Origin: Massariosphaeria phaeospora
Lineage: Eukaryota; Ascomycota; Dothideomycetes; Pleosporales
Length of the DNA: 64,000 nt
Direction of reading: 5' to 3'
Assembly (NCBI GenBank): GCA_011032825.1
Contig: JAADJZ010000003.1
Coordinates: forward strand, 62,001 to 126,000
Notes under the pieces: model-generated
Told to the model about the DNA's origin: nothing
Databases searched by the model: none
Seen by the model: the letters and a program-made list of their open reading frames with translations, nothing else
Translations under genes and position numbers: made by a program
Shown here: positions 23,215 to 34,069 of the stretch, in pieces
Layout: each line of letters begins with the position of its first letter
How positions within the stretch are numbered: the first letter of the stretch is position 1

Positions 23215-23500
23215 AGGATGCAGTGCTGCCGTCGTTGCAGTGGCTGTTGCGCTGCCTGTGGGATCCGGGGGTGTGCTGCAAAGCGGGACGGAAGGCCGAT
23301 CCCTTGGAATGAGGATGCACAATTGGCAAGGCACATGCAGAAGGGATAACAGCATGCTGCCGTCGATGCGAGATACGAGAAGGCATTGGAAAGCCGCAGG
23401 GTGCAGTGGTGTTACCGTTGCACTGCGTGTGTTGGAGCTGGGGGTGGGCTGCAAAGTTGGGGCGCTGGTGATCCCTTTGGCCTTTGAGCGCAGCACTATC
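23215..23500 (+). repeat. Degenerate direct duplication (about 180-bp spacing)
   Basis: Segments starting near 23215 (AGGATGCAGTGCTGCCGTCG) and near 23396 (CAGGGTGCAGTGGTGTTACC) share an ordered series of words: GTGCAGTG, CCGTTGCA/CGTTGCAGTG, GGGGGTG-GCTGCAAAG, GATCCCTTTGG/GATCCCTTGG. Identity is partial, so this is an old duplication. A weaker third match may lie near 22850-22900. Confidence 0.4.
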
Positions 23501-24223
23501 TGCTGGCAGAGCAAAGCTAACGTGACGTAGGGGAACCGGTTTCTCACGCGCTAAGAGGTCCCCGCAATACGGTTACCGCAATTACGCCTTTGCTAGGGCC
23601 CACTCCAGCCTTTTGCTTGCACCGCGCGTTTCCCCTGCCCTTTGGCCCTGTTTACCTATTTTATCAGTCTATATATATTTATTCAAACGTCAAATATTCA
23701 TCAATCAGTCCGGGTGGTCTAGCCCCGGGGTATAAATAGCTAGACAAAGTAATCTGTAAGTTCTTTCCTTGGTTAACAAGAGCAAAAACCGCGAGGTTGT
23801 TCTCTCCCGCCTATTGGGTGGTTTTCTTTTTTGCCGATTTTTTTTGTTCGAGTCCCGCATGGGCTGTTGTTTTATTGTTTTGGGTATATTTTTTGGCTAT
23901 GCACTGCCTGGGGCTTGGCGGAACACGCTAGGCTGGTTGGGGTTGGCTCCCTAGGCCTATACCCCTCCTACACCCCATTGCATCGGATGACTACCCCTCT
24001 GCTGCACCTCCAACAGAGTAGAATGCTAAGCTAGGGCTGCTATCTTGCTTTTGCACTTGTCCAGGCTCTATAGCATGCACTGCATCTATCTACTACTTTA
24101 GTACGACTCTCTACCCCTTCCTATTGCCTCATGACCACCTATCTGTTGTCCTTACATTGCACTTCAGAGAAGCGAAGGAGCCTACGACTACGGCTTCGCT
24201 TCTGTACTGCCAAATCCTCCACT

Positions 24224-24494
24224 GTGTCATTGGACGTTGGCCCGGCTCTCCCTTTGAATTGCCTCAAGCTTTGCTACTCTAGAACCAAAGTTGACCAATC
24301 CGTAGCCGCAGCCTGACCTCTGCATCTCCCGAACTCTTTCCAGCATTATCAAAAGCTCTGCGTCATTGGGTGCTGGCCCCGCTCTCTGTTTGAATTGCCT
24401 CAGGTTTCGCCACTCTAGAGCCAAAGTGGACCAATCCGTGGCCGCAGCGTGACCTCTGCATCTGCTCAGCTCTTTCCAGCATCACCAAAAGCTC
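24224..24494 (+). repeat. Tandem duplication of about 136 bp
   Basis: Unit 1 (24224-24359) and unit 2 (24360-24494) align end to end at an offset of 136 bp. Shared landmarks include GTCATTGG at 24226 and 24362, TTTGAATTGCCTCA, CCAAAGTxGACCAATCCGT, GACCTCTGCATCT and TTTCCAGCAT. They differ by scattered substitutions, roughly one in six to eight bases by eye. Confidence 0.85.
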
Positions 24495-24919
24495 TACCGC
24501 CCCTCAGACTATCTCTCTATCTACTGCAATTGGCCCAGCAACCAACTGCTGTCACTCAAATTCGGCACATCCCTGATCGCAGCCTCGGTTCTGCACCTGC
24601 CGAGGACTCGCCGACAACCTTTATTAGCCCCATCTTCTCACCTTTCTATCTACCCACCCCATCTGCCTACCACTCCACCTCCAGTCCACCAACTCCCTAC
24701 CCCTCCGCCAAACTTGCCACTCCCAACCACCTGCTCTATCACCTCGGGCCTTCAACCTCCTCGCGGCCACAACTACAGCGCACCACCAACCCCCTCCGGC
24801 AATCCACTAGACACTTTGTTATCTACTAGAACTTCGGTACGTTAACCTACCGCACTACCTTCCTTTGTGCAGTCCCTATGATGTGCCCCGCGCCTGCTAA
24901 CTCCCTTTATCTAGCTGTC

Positions 24920-26124
24920 ATGATGCATGGTCTTACCGGCACGGTTATCCTCTGGCTGCCAAACTCGGCTTTACCAGAAGACTTCAACCTCATCGGTACG
25001 CGCCCGTGGATTGCCTCCTCACACTAACGGCTAACATTGTATACTCAGACCACCAGAGCGCCCCCGATCACCAAGTTCATCTCTGGCGCGATGGCTTCTC
25101 CATCGGCAAAGGCGGACTCCTCTCGCACGGTTACTCCAAGCACAAGCAATGGTTGACCCTGATTCACAGTGGTGTGGCACCCTCGGAGCTGTTCGCCACC
25201 AAGCCGGGTGAGCCAATCGACGTGGAGGTCATCCCTCACGAGGACGAAGACTACAAGGAAGCCGCGGCTCGCGTCTCTGGATACCTTTCAGCGCCCGAGA
25301 AGCAGTTGGCCAAGGTCTTTGGCATTGTGGATCCCGACGCGAGGCTCGTTGTGGAGCTCCAGCGCGTCGTGGCTCCGCAGATCGACACTCACGCCGGGAT
25401 GGTCGTCAAGTATACTGGACACATTGCCGCGGCGGACTCCGTCGACAAGCTGCGAGTCGAGCAGAAGCGGCTTGCTTTCGAGTTCATCGCAGACACCAAC
25501 GGCAACGGCCCGCTCGAGTTCAAAGGCCCCCCGCTGCCAGCGCCCGCCCCACCCGCCTCTGCCTCCCGGCCGGCCATCCCCAACAAGCCTGCGAGCCTCA
25601 TCGGCATCTCTCCGAGCACCGCACGCGCGATGGTGGAGCTCGTGTGCGGCAAGGACTACACTCTGTTCTGGGAGAAGGCCATGTTGATCGACAAGAAGCG
25701 CAAGGTGGCCAGGGGGCGCCGCGAGGACTACCTCGCACAGCAACACCAGCGTGGCAACCTCAAATGGGTCTACAACCACAAGGACTGGGTCTGCCCCTTC
25801 TGCGACCAGTACCACTACGGCAAGAACGTGCATTGCCCCACTGAGGGGTGCGGCGTGTGGATACTTGCGGAACTGGAGGACGCAATTGCGGCGGAGAAAG
25901 AGAAAGTGGCGGTTGAGGCCCTTTCGGCTCTGGACATCAAGGAGTCGGTAAACAAGGCTGGCGGCAAGGCGGAGCGCAAGACGGAGACGCGCTATGTTGA
26001 GGGCAATAGGGTCATCTTCTTCGCGAGGCCGAGTCCTGAGCGTGTTGCCGCTGCTGCTGCTACGCCCTTTCTCTCGCTGATGGCCATGTTTCCCAAGGAC
26101 GCGGCTGGCAACCCTGCTACTTAA
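24920..26124 (+). CDS. Unrecognised protein with C-terminal Cys4 zinc-finger-like motif
   Basis: Two exons: 24920-24995 and 25049-26124, giving 383 residues. The intron (53 bp) is GTACGC...CTAACATTGTATACTCAG and joins EDFNLI to DHQSAPDHQ in frame. In-frame ATGs also occur at 24878 and 24923; I prefer 24920/24923 because the well-behaved sequence MHGLTGTVILWLP begins there. The N-terminal half (to about 165) looks like one globular unit with many charged and hydrophobic alternations. A Pro/Ala linker (about 175-205) follows, then a C-terminal unit with CPFCDQYHYGKNVHCPTEGC at 274-293. This has CxxC-x10-C-x4-C spacing, likely binding zinc. I do not recognise the family. Homopolymeric Ala and a MFPKDAAG tail end the protein. 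No signal peptide or membrane segment is visible. Confidence 0.75.
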
Positions 26125-28439
26125 TTCCCGGCCTTTACTCTCCCTTTGGACCCATACATCACACAGCTCAAGGCGTAAGTATGCAGTTTCGCAATCTTCT
26201 TCGCGATATCACTACGTCTTCTTCTATCAAGGTCACGAGTTAAGAAGAGCGAAATAGACGGGTCTAGCAATAGCTAGCTATACATGGTTAGAGTTATCTA
26301 CTTCAGTATTTGCGGCGGAATCAAGAGGCACAATGTGCCAGAGGGTGCGGCGTTTACAGGTCTCTTTGATTCGCCTTGGGAAGGGAAGAGCATTGTGTTT
26401 TATAAGGTGTAGATAGTACATATCTACGCTGTTTCATCAAGTCTGTCAATCTGTGATGTCGATTCTAAAGCGTACTGCTGTGCGAAGTGCTTCCATTGCT
26501 GCATTCTCGCGGCTTAAGGCCCAGGAACCTGAGCGCTCCTTCGCTGTCTATCTCTTACAAGGATTCTGCCCTCGATAAGCAAAACACGACACACTATGTA
26601 TGCTCTGCCCTCCTGCTCTTCTAGAATCGCCTTCCTCTTCTCTTTGTTCGCGCAGCCCTCTATGTTCTCCACAATGCGCCTGCGTGCACAAGTCCATTTC
26701 GCCCCGCTGTCCCACATTGTCCTCCCTTCTAAGTTGTCACGCCATGCCCTACGTATGTATCCTGACCTTGGTGTCTTCGATGCACGGGCCGTCATGGCTT
26801 GCAGACGCACGTTCGTTACATTGTATAGACGCCTCGCTTGCGGCATGGCGAGTGCTCGAGTAGTCTGTCGTGGCATAGCGTACGCGGCGCGTTTGGGAGA
26901 CGTCCGTGTAGGAAAAGGGGGCGTATTTGGATGGCCTAAGATACAGCCGTACGAGTCTATCTGCGAAAGGGCAGCCAGCGCTGGAGAGCCGCTTCCGTGT
27001 CGGACGCGAGGAGGTCTCTAGGCCATCAGGCCGGTTGGCAGGCTCAGATTTCACACGACTGAGACCCTGATTGAGGAAATCGGCATCTCTGCCGTGAGTC
27101 GGAAAAGACACCGGTGATTCCTCGGTGTCAGTCTCGGCCTGCCTAGTCACGATGACACTTGTCTTGAGAAGGGCACACGAGAACAGCGCTGGAGAGAGTC
27201 ACCCGGCGTGTTTGTAGCGGGCGATTCGACAGGACGGATCCGCAGCAAGCTTAATTGTTCCGCGAGATAGTCCTGGAGGCCCATGAGGAGGTGGTAAGGT
27301 GCACATGCGCGTCAGAGTGGTCGTGCTGCAGAAGGGAAGAACGGTAGGGTATGTATCGAGGGAGCATCTAACAAACAGATCAGTAGCTACTCAAGCTCTA
27401 ACCTCATCCCCAGCCCAAGTTAACAAACGCACTGTATCGCCCGTAGGAAGGAAGTGGGGCAAGGAGGTAGAGGCACAGGAATACCGCTCGCGACCAACGT
27501 ATCGCAAGATATCGTGGCCGCCAGATGCAAAACCGAGTTCTTTGGCACCTCTTCTTCCACCGTACCAATAGTTGAGCCTGAGGCACACTCGCGTGGTCAA
27601 GCGCCTGCCCCAGTTCAGTTCTATGGGCGGTGCTGGATGCGGCTTAGCGCGGCTTTTGTTGTGCCTTCCGTTCGCACCCACCGCTTTCCGCCGTCACTCA
27701 CTCTTGCTGCACCACCGTCGAAAATTTGCAGGGTTTTCTGTCCGCCCTTCTTTTCCGTCTACTGGCTTCGTCGTATTGCTTGCTGTCCTATTCTCCTGCG
27801 CTGGAGTTCCCGCACAGAAGCCCCGCGCGATGCCTGGCCCGCGAGAGCCACCGAGGGAGGTCACCAGCGCGGATTTTGTGGCGGGGAGGTGTTGAGAGGC
27901 ACTTTTATCTTAGTGGGGCACCTTTTGGGGTCCTAGGTGATGGGTAGGAACGTGCTGCTTCTGAGTGGCGGCGCACTGTTGAGACAGGTATGTGGCCCGC
28001 TTCCTTGAGCTGACGGCTGTATACTGACGCCGCGGCTGGCATTTAGGGTTTCTCACTCTCGTTCTCCGACACCTTGACACTTATACCGGTCTGAATTCAC
28101 GTTCGATACATTGACCTGTCGAGGGTGACGCGCCAGCGCGCTCGCGACACTCTTTCGGCCCCGCCATCGGCCCCGCGCTCGAACGCAAGCGTTTTGCCGT
28201 CTCTGTTTTTGTACCATGGCTCTACATAGCTCTGTGGGTAGATGGACTGGCCACAGATGACAGGCAACATGTGTTGGCCACAGCTGTGGTCCTCAGCACA
28301 TACCGCCTTTCCGCGCCCACATTCGCTACCTCACTTGGTCGATCTTGCCATGACACAGGAAGGTCTTGTAAGTCCAGCTCAAATAGCAACTCAACCTCCG
28401 CTCACAGAATAGTATGTACTTGGTTATCCTCTCTACGTC

Positions 28440-29000
28440 GACCTTGCCCCAGATACGCAGGCCAACGACAGACGGATGACGGCATCCTCCTTGTCGATGC
28501 ATGCGAAAATCTCTACTCGCATGTAGGTTTTTACCTCTGTCTACCTCGCACCAGACACTCAGGCCTGAAGACAGACGAGGTCGACATGTATATCTCTATG
28601 ACCTCTTTTCGACCCCGCTTCCGACACGCAGGTCCAGCGACAGACCAGGGACAGCTTTCTCATTGGCGGTGTGTGTGATAACTTCTTCTCACATAACGGC
28701 ATGCAGATGTCCATCATCTCCTCTCAGTCACGCTTCAGATACGCAAGCCCAACGACAGACGGATGACGGCATCCTCCTGGCGGTGCGTGCGACAAGCTCT
28801 TCACACAGAATTGCCTCCTTTCAAACCCGCCTCAGACACGCAGGCCTAGCGACAGACGGATGACGGCATCCTCCTCGGCGATGAGCTCGACAACCACTAC
28901 AGACATGTAGACGCGAAGGACGTCGATCTCTATGTCAATCTCGCCCCAGACACGCAGGCCCAACGACAGATGGAGGCCAACATCCTTCCTCCTCGGCGTG
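28440..29000 (+). repeat. Degenerate tandem repeat, about 100-115-bp unit, six copies
   Basis: The core word (A/C)GCAGGCCCAACGACAGACGG recurs at about 28456, 28558, 28627, 28742, 28839 and 28953, most often preceded by (C)CAGACA and, in three copies, followed by ATGACGGCATCCTCCT. Spacing is 102, 69, 115, 97 and 114 bp. Copies 2 and 3 are the most diverged. Between cores, words such as CTCACATGTAGACG and TCTATGTC also recur. The frame is not kept between copies, so it is unlikely to be coding now. Confidence 0.8.
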
Positions 29001-30465
29001 CACATGCAGACAAAAGCACGGCAACATGGAACTCACACAAGTCGTAAGTACAACCACCGTGGTCCTATCCACTCAATTCCCTTCCCACTTGGCCGGACGA
29101 GCACGTGGATAGATCCCCCATATCTATCCGCGCTCCAAAGCCTAGATGAACCAAACCAGATCCGAAAGATGGGCGCAGGCATCCCTTGAGGTCACTCTCA
29201 AGGAGGACAAGGGGCCCCACGAAGTTTGAAAGAAGGCAAGGGCCTCGGCCAGTACCTTCCTAGGATCAGCGACGCCAGACGGAGCCATAGGGTAACGTCT
29301 TCGGGGATTGCTTCTACCCAAGTCGTATGTACCTCATTGGTTGTTCTGAGCTCGTACAAGTCGCCATGGAAGCGGAAGGCAGCTTTCTTTAATAACCTGT
29401 CTTCTGGCTTCTGCCAGAGCTGAGAGCTGATCTGAGCATAAACATGGCCGATAGTAAATTTTCTCGACTAAACAGAGAGAGAAAGAGGCATCCACTGCCT
29501 CTTTATCCTCTGCGCGTCGTACATTCCTGACATGAGATCGAGACTGAGATACAGATCAAGACCAATAGGACGTCTTGCTAACAAACGAATACAGAATCCC
29601 TTCTACACTCGAATCTGCATGTACATCCTACCTACCACGCACATTGCACGACGAACTCCTTCCCCCTAAGGCCATCCCAGCCTTGTGCCCAAACCCCCTC
29701 GAACCAAAACAAACACACCCCGCTGTGCCACCATCAGAAAAGGCCGATGAAACAAACCTGCTGCGATGTCCCTGCGCTTGGATTATCTCTATCGTCCAAC
29801 CAAACCGAATGCAGAAGGCAGGTGCGGACTCGGAATGTCGCGCACCTAACACCCAACACAACGCCAACCCCGCAGTGCGGCACGGGTAAATGCGAAGCGA
29901 TGCGATGCTAAGAATACACATGCGAGTGCGGGTGCAGCTGCCGGAGTTGGATCTACTATTAGATAGAGTTAGAGGAGCGAGGACAGTAGATACGTTTTGT
30001 AGGATACCTGAAATAGAAGAAGTAAATTGTATACTTTGCTTTGCTAGCCTAAAAGTTGTGCAAGTCGTAAGATGCTACTGCAGATTCCATCTCTCAAACG
30101 CATCCTATTGTAACACAAGGCGTAAACAGAAGTAGAACAATACTATACGCTTCCTTCTCTAACATCCTCTAGAGATGCTTCTACATATTACGTACGAGCA
30201 ACTAGATTATATAGTATTCCTTATCTTACCTACACACATTCACACACCTGCACCTCAGCATTTTATATACTTTTTTTATTAATTCTACCTCATATGCATC
30301 TACTGGCACTAATCTGCCTATCGCCCTTCCGCCCCTCCTTCCCCTCTCCTTTTCCATCCTCCCGCCTCCCGCCTATATCTCGTCTGCATGCAGAGAGAAC
30401 GAAAAAAATACAGTTAAACAGCAGAAAGCAGCAGAAAAAAAAGTTAAGGTATCCGCGTGTAATGT

Positions 30466-30490
30466 AAAGTAAAGTAAAGTAAAGAAGAAT
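30466..30490. repeat. (GTAAA)n microsatellite
   Basis: Four to five GTAAA units followed by GAAGAA, read directly. Confidence 0.85.
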
Positions 30491-30724
30491 ACCCCGAAAC
30501 AGGAACTGAATCAACTGTTATTAGAGTGAATTGACCCCGCCTGAGCTATGCATAGAGAAAACCTCATAGACTAGAGTAGCCGCCGAGAGAGGATCTAGAA
30601 AGATCTGAGCTGAGCTGAGTAAGAAAAAACGCCGGAGAAATGCTGCGGTTTGGATTGGATCGAATTGAATTGATGGGGTTGTTGGAGCGTATGTTGGTGG
30701 GTTGTTGGGTATGTATGCGCGCAG

Positions 30725-30746
30725 GTGTGTGTGTGTGTGTGTATGT
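30725..30746. repeat. (GT)n microsatellite
   Basis: Nine uninterrupted GT dinucleotides, then ATGTAAAG. Read directly. Confidence 0.9.
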
Positions 30747-31144
30747 AAAGTGCGTATGTCTGTATGTGTAGGGTGGAGGTTGAGCGCTGTAGTGCTTGTT
30801 CGCGCAGGCAGCAGCGCGAAAACCAGCGTCGCTGCGTTTCGTAATCGTATATCGTCGTCGAAAGAGAAGAAGTCGGGCGCCTGATGCCTGAAGCCTGAAG
30901 GCAAGGCAAGGCGTGCGTGCTCTCTATGTCCTGTTTTCCCGTTGTTGCTGATGTGAAGTCTAAGGAATACCGTGTTGTATGTGTGTTTGCTCGCTCGCTC
31001 GTCTAAGCTCTGTCGGACTGTCCGGTTGTCCGTTCCTCGCTCCATTTTGGGGGGGGGGTATTCTATGCGTTCTGTAGTCTTAGTCCCGAAAGTTCCTCCT
31101 CATAGGTCATGCTTGCTTGTTGGGTCCCGCAAAGTGTCACGGTA

Positions 31145-33645
31145 TCATGACGAGCTCTTGCCCGCCTCGTAGACCTTACCCATGAACTCGTCGGGCGTGT
31201 CGCGAATTTCCTTCTTGCTCATGACGGTGAGAATCTCGTCAATGCCGCCCTGGTAGCAATTGCCCTCGAGGATGCCGAGCAACGCGACGGCTACGCGGAT
31301 GGCGATCTTATCGCCTTCCACGGTGTATACGTCCATGATGCGCGCGGCGTGTTCGAGAGGGAGTCGATCGCAGAACAGCGAGCTGAACATCGGGTAGAGG
31401 TAGCCGTACGGCTCGACCCGGAGCGTTCCGAGGCGAACTGCGAGGCTAGGGAACTTCTTGCCGAGTGCACTAAGCGTGCTGTCGTAGGCCGCAGTCGTGG
31501 CGGTGGGGTCATTCACAAGGAAAGAGAGCGGTAGAGGCCGGTTGAGCAGATTTGAGAGTGTGACAAATGTGTCTGCCGGGCTCATGTTCAGTAGGAGCAG
31601 GCCAGCCATGGCGGGGACGCCTGAGCTGCTGTCTACGTCTGGGCGGTAGGCCGAGTATGCCAGGCACACGTTCACGAGGTCCTGGTGGAGGGGTTGCTCG
31701 GGAGCATCTTCGACCTGCGGAGCAAACACCTTGAGCTCCGGAAAGACGCTCTTGGTGTGCTCGGCGATGAGCAAGTGACGGCCATTGAAGGCTGCAGGTC
31801 CGAGTTGCTTGATCTCTTTAATTGCCTTGTCAAGAGCGACCTTGAAGGTCTGCTCGGTGAGCTCAAGGTCATTGCCAATGGCCTGCTTCCACACGTTGCC
31901 GCGAAGCTTCGCTGGGATGCCATTCCACCACATTTTCCGGTGTGTGCCCTTGTTTTCAGGATTCGACATCTCTGTAGTCCAGTTCGGGAGGAGGAGATTT
32001 GACCAGTATTCGGCTTTGATTCGCTCGGCCTTCTCGCGGGCAAGGGCCTCTTCCTCTTGTCGCTGGGCATTGAGAAGGTCTAAACACTGTCAATAATTGT
32101 TCTAACACGAGCACCAAAGTGGAAGGACTTACCCGTCTCCTGTATGCGAGCCCTCATTTTCTGGTACTCCTTGAGGTGCTTCTTCTCCTCTTTCGGGTCT
32201 TTTGGAGGTAACCATGATGGTCGTGTGCGTGAGAGGTATTTTTGCTTCTCCTCGGAAGGCTGGAAGGGATCGATGAGGGGGTCACTCTTGCGGATAGGCG
32301 GCAGCGAAAGTGCCTTCGGTTTCGGTTTGGGCTGGTCTACAGAGTTAGATCGAGACAAACCCGGCTGTTGTCGTATGACCTCCTGCTGGTGGTCGATGTC
32401 TGTCTGATACTCCTCAAGAGCTTCAGTGAGTTTCTTGGCGTCGGTGTCAAGAGTAGTGTATGTGCCTTCCCAAGTATTTGTCCGCTGTCGTGACAGATCC
32501 TGGGTCGATAGGAAGCTCTCCCTGTTATTAGGGTCTGGTGACACAGTCACAGACTGGGAGGAGAGTGTTCGTACGGACACCGGAGGGGACGGTCTGAAGG
32601 CGGCATCAGCTCTCAGCGACGATGCACGACTCAAAGCAGGACTGGGCGCCGTCTGCGGTGGGCTGCCATATATGGACGGAGCAGGGGACCGCTCGGATGT
32701 AGGCCGAGGCGAGATGGGCACATTCTCCAGTATAGCATCTTCGGGGACCTCGTCGTCCTCATCATCGCACTCGGCCTCTAACTCCTTCACGGATTTACGG
32801 AGTCCGTGCTGCCAAGACTGACGGCGTGGGTTGAGGGAAGGGGCAGGCGAGACTGCTAGTTTTCGAGAAGGCTTCCGGGAGAGTGACCGGGCAGCCGAGG
32901 GGATTGCTTGTGGGTGCGAGGGAGTAGGGGACCGTGAGCGGCGGGTAGGAGCAGCAAGAGACGGCGCGGAGGGTGAAGTGAACCCCCTGCGCTGTTGCCT
33001 CCCGGGTGCATTGAGCTGCCGGTTGACATTGTTGGCACCCTTGAGGCTGGGATATCGGGGCTTTGCGGCCGTCAGGTCTCGGAAAGAATGTTGGGCTGCA
33101 TGCGGCGTGCTTCGACTCTTCGACAGCGAGTAGGTAGACGCTCTCGAGGCTTCGAACACGACTCGGTTGGAGGGCGACGCCGGTATTGGGAACGAGTTCG
33201 GACCTGCGTGCAGATCGTCCAGATTAATGTCTTCGAAGTGGGTGAGGTCATTACTGCCCGTAATGTCTGAGAGGGTTGAGGAATGGAAGCTACTTGATTT
33301 GGACGACTTGGAGTTTGTGAGGTCTGGTGGGCTCCCGGGAGCTCCAGCCAGCGCCATGGTTGGATCTCGAGAGTAGGTGAGGGTGGCCATGCCCGTGAGC
33401 TGCCGTGGTGGACGTCGGCCCTGGGTCGGTCGTGGAAGCTTGGGGAGCTTATCGGGGCGGCTCTTGTCGCTGGCCTTGCACTCGGCGACGGTCGGGATCA
33501 ATGAGGGGCTATCATATTCGGACTCGTGCTCTTTAATAATATAGAGGTGTTTGGGAGGAATGTAGGCCACGTCGGCGTCGTCGCCCTCTCCGGGAGCGAA
33601 TTCAGGGTGGTGGTGTTGTAGCTGCGCGAACAGCGTCGTGGGCAT
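31145..33645 (-). CDS. TBC-domain protein, TBC1D12/14-like, with degenerate catalytic fingers
   Basis: Two exons: 33645-32133 and 32079-31145, giving 815 residues. The 53-bp intron (GTAAGT...GTTTAG) joins RIQET to DLLNAQRQEE. Residues 1-440 are disordered and Ser/Pro/Arg-rich. A coiled-coil segment precedes the TBC domain (about 550-795), which begins MWWNGIPAKLRGNVWKQAIG, the TBC motif A typical of TBC1D12/TBC1D14 and their yeast relatives. TBC proteins stimulate GTP hydrolysis by Rab GTPases through an Arg in IxxDxxR and a Gln in YxQ. Here the aligned segments read IAEHTKSVFP (608-617, Asp to His611, Arg to Ser614) and YRPDVDSSSG (648-657, Gln to Ser656). Both fingers are therefore missing and GAP activity is doubtful; a Rab-binding or scaffold role is more likely. 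This comparison is by eye. Confidence 0.88.
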
Positions 33646-34069
33646 GGCGAGGATTGGGGCCGCAATTTCGGGAGAGTAGGTAAGAAGCTAAGCCCCTGAT
33701 TTGGAGGCGGCATACCCCTGCAAACGGAACGCAGCAAGCGCGACCAAGTCCACAGCAAGAACGGTTTTGGCGGCTGGCGAACAAGAGGGAACAGCTGGAG
33801 ATTATAGATATTGGAAGAGGGTGCACACGAGCAGCAGTGCGGCCGTGGGTTCCCCAGGCCACGCGCAGGGGCTTGCGCTGCGGAGTCGAGCAGAGGAGGT
33901 GTTGCATGCATCTCCAGAAGCCCACCGCGCACCAGACTAGACGGTTGTGAAACCGGAGGGCTGGTGTGGCTGGTACCAGCCCGTGGCACCCGCCATCTGC
34001 CATTGACATCACGAGCCGCCAAAATGGACCATTGTATTAGGCCAGTCAGAGAGGCATCAACCCGCTAGA
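33646..34069. other. Short intergenic between TERT and the TBC gene
   Basis: 424 bases on the minus strand from the TERT stop to the TBC start. It holds the TERT 3' UTR and the TBC promoter. Nothing specific recognised. Confidence 0.5.

Larger units (their letters stand above)
21659..24919. other. Long divergent gene-poor region
   Basis: About 3.3 kb between the phosphomannomutase start and a plus-strand gene. It contains the two promoters and several degenerate repeats described separately (23215-23500, 23700-23860, 24224-24494). Open frames up to about 140 codons near 22740-23550 exist on both strands at once and look like chance products of the GC-rich repeats. No protein family recognised. 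Confidence 0.45.
26125..31144. other. 5-kb convergent gene desert
   Basis: Between the 3' ends of the Cys4 protein gene and the TBC gene. Frames up to 160 codons occur (for example 27454-27936 plus), but none resembles a known family or connects by splice sites to a longer model. The stretch holds a degenerate tandem repeat (28440-29000), TA-rich decayed-looking sequence (29890-30300) and simple repeats (30466-30490, 30725-30742, G-run at 31050-31057). Confidence 0.5.

Noticed and set aside
22742..23547. Several 76-142-codon frames on both strands
   Set aside because: They overlap each other in several frames and follow degenerate GC-rich repeats; chance open frames.
23711..23860. tRNA gene
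   Set aside because: A- and B-box-like words are 131 bp apart and no acceptor or T stem can be formed.
24837..24872. 36-bp 5' UTR intron (GTACGT...TGCAG) before the Cys4 gene
   Set aside because: Shorter than any other intron here (minimum about 41 bp) and not needed for the reading frame.
27454..27936. 160-codon plus-strand frame, and an overlapping 107-codon frame with a hydrophobic stretch
   Set aside because: Two overlapping frames of similar length, no recognised domain, no splice partners, in a repeat-bearing desert.
28440..29000. CRISPR-like array
   Set aside because: Eukaryotic context, degenerate repeats of uneven spacing, no cas genes.
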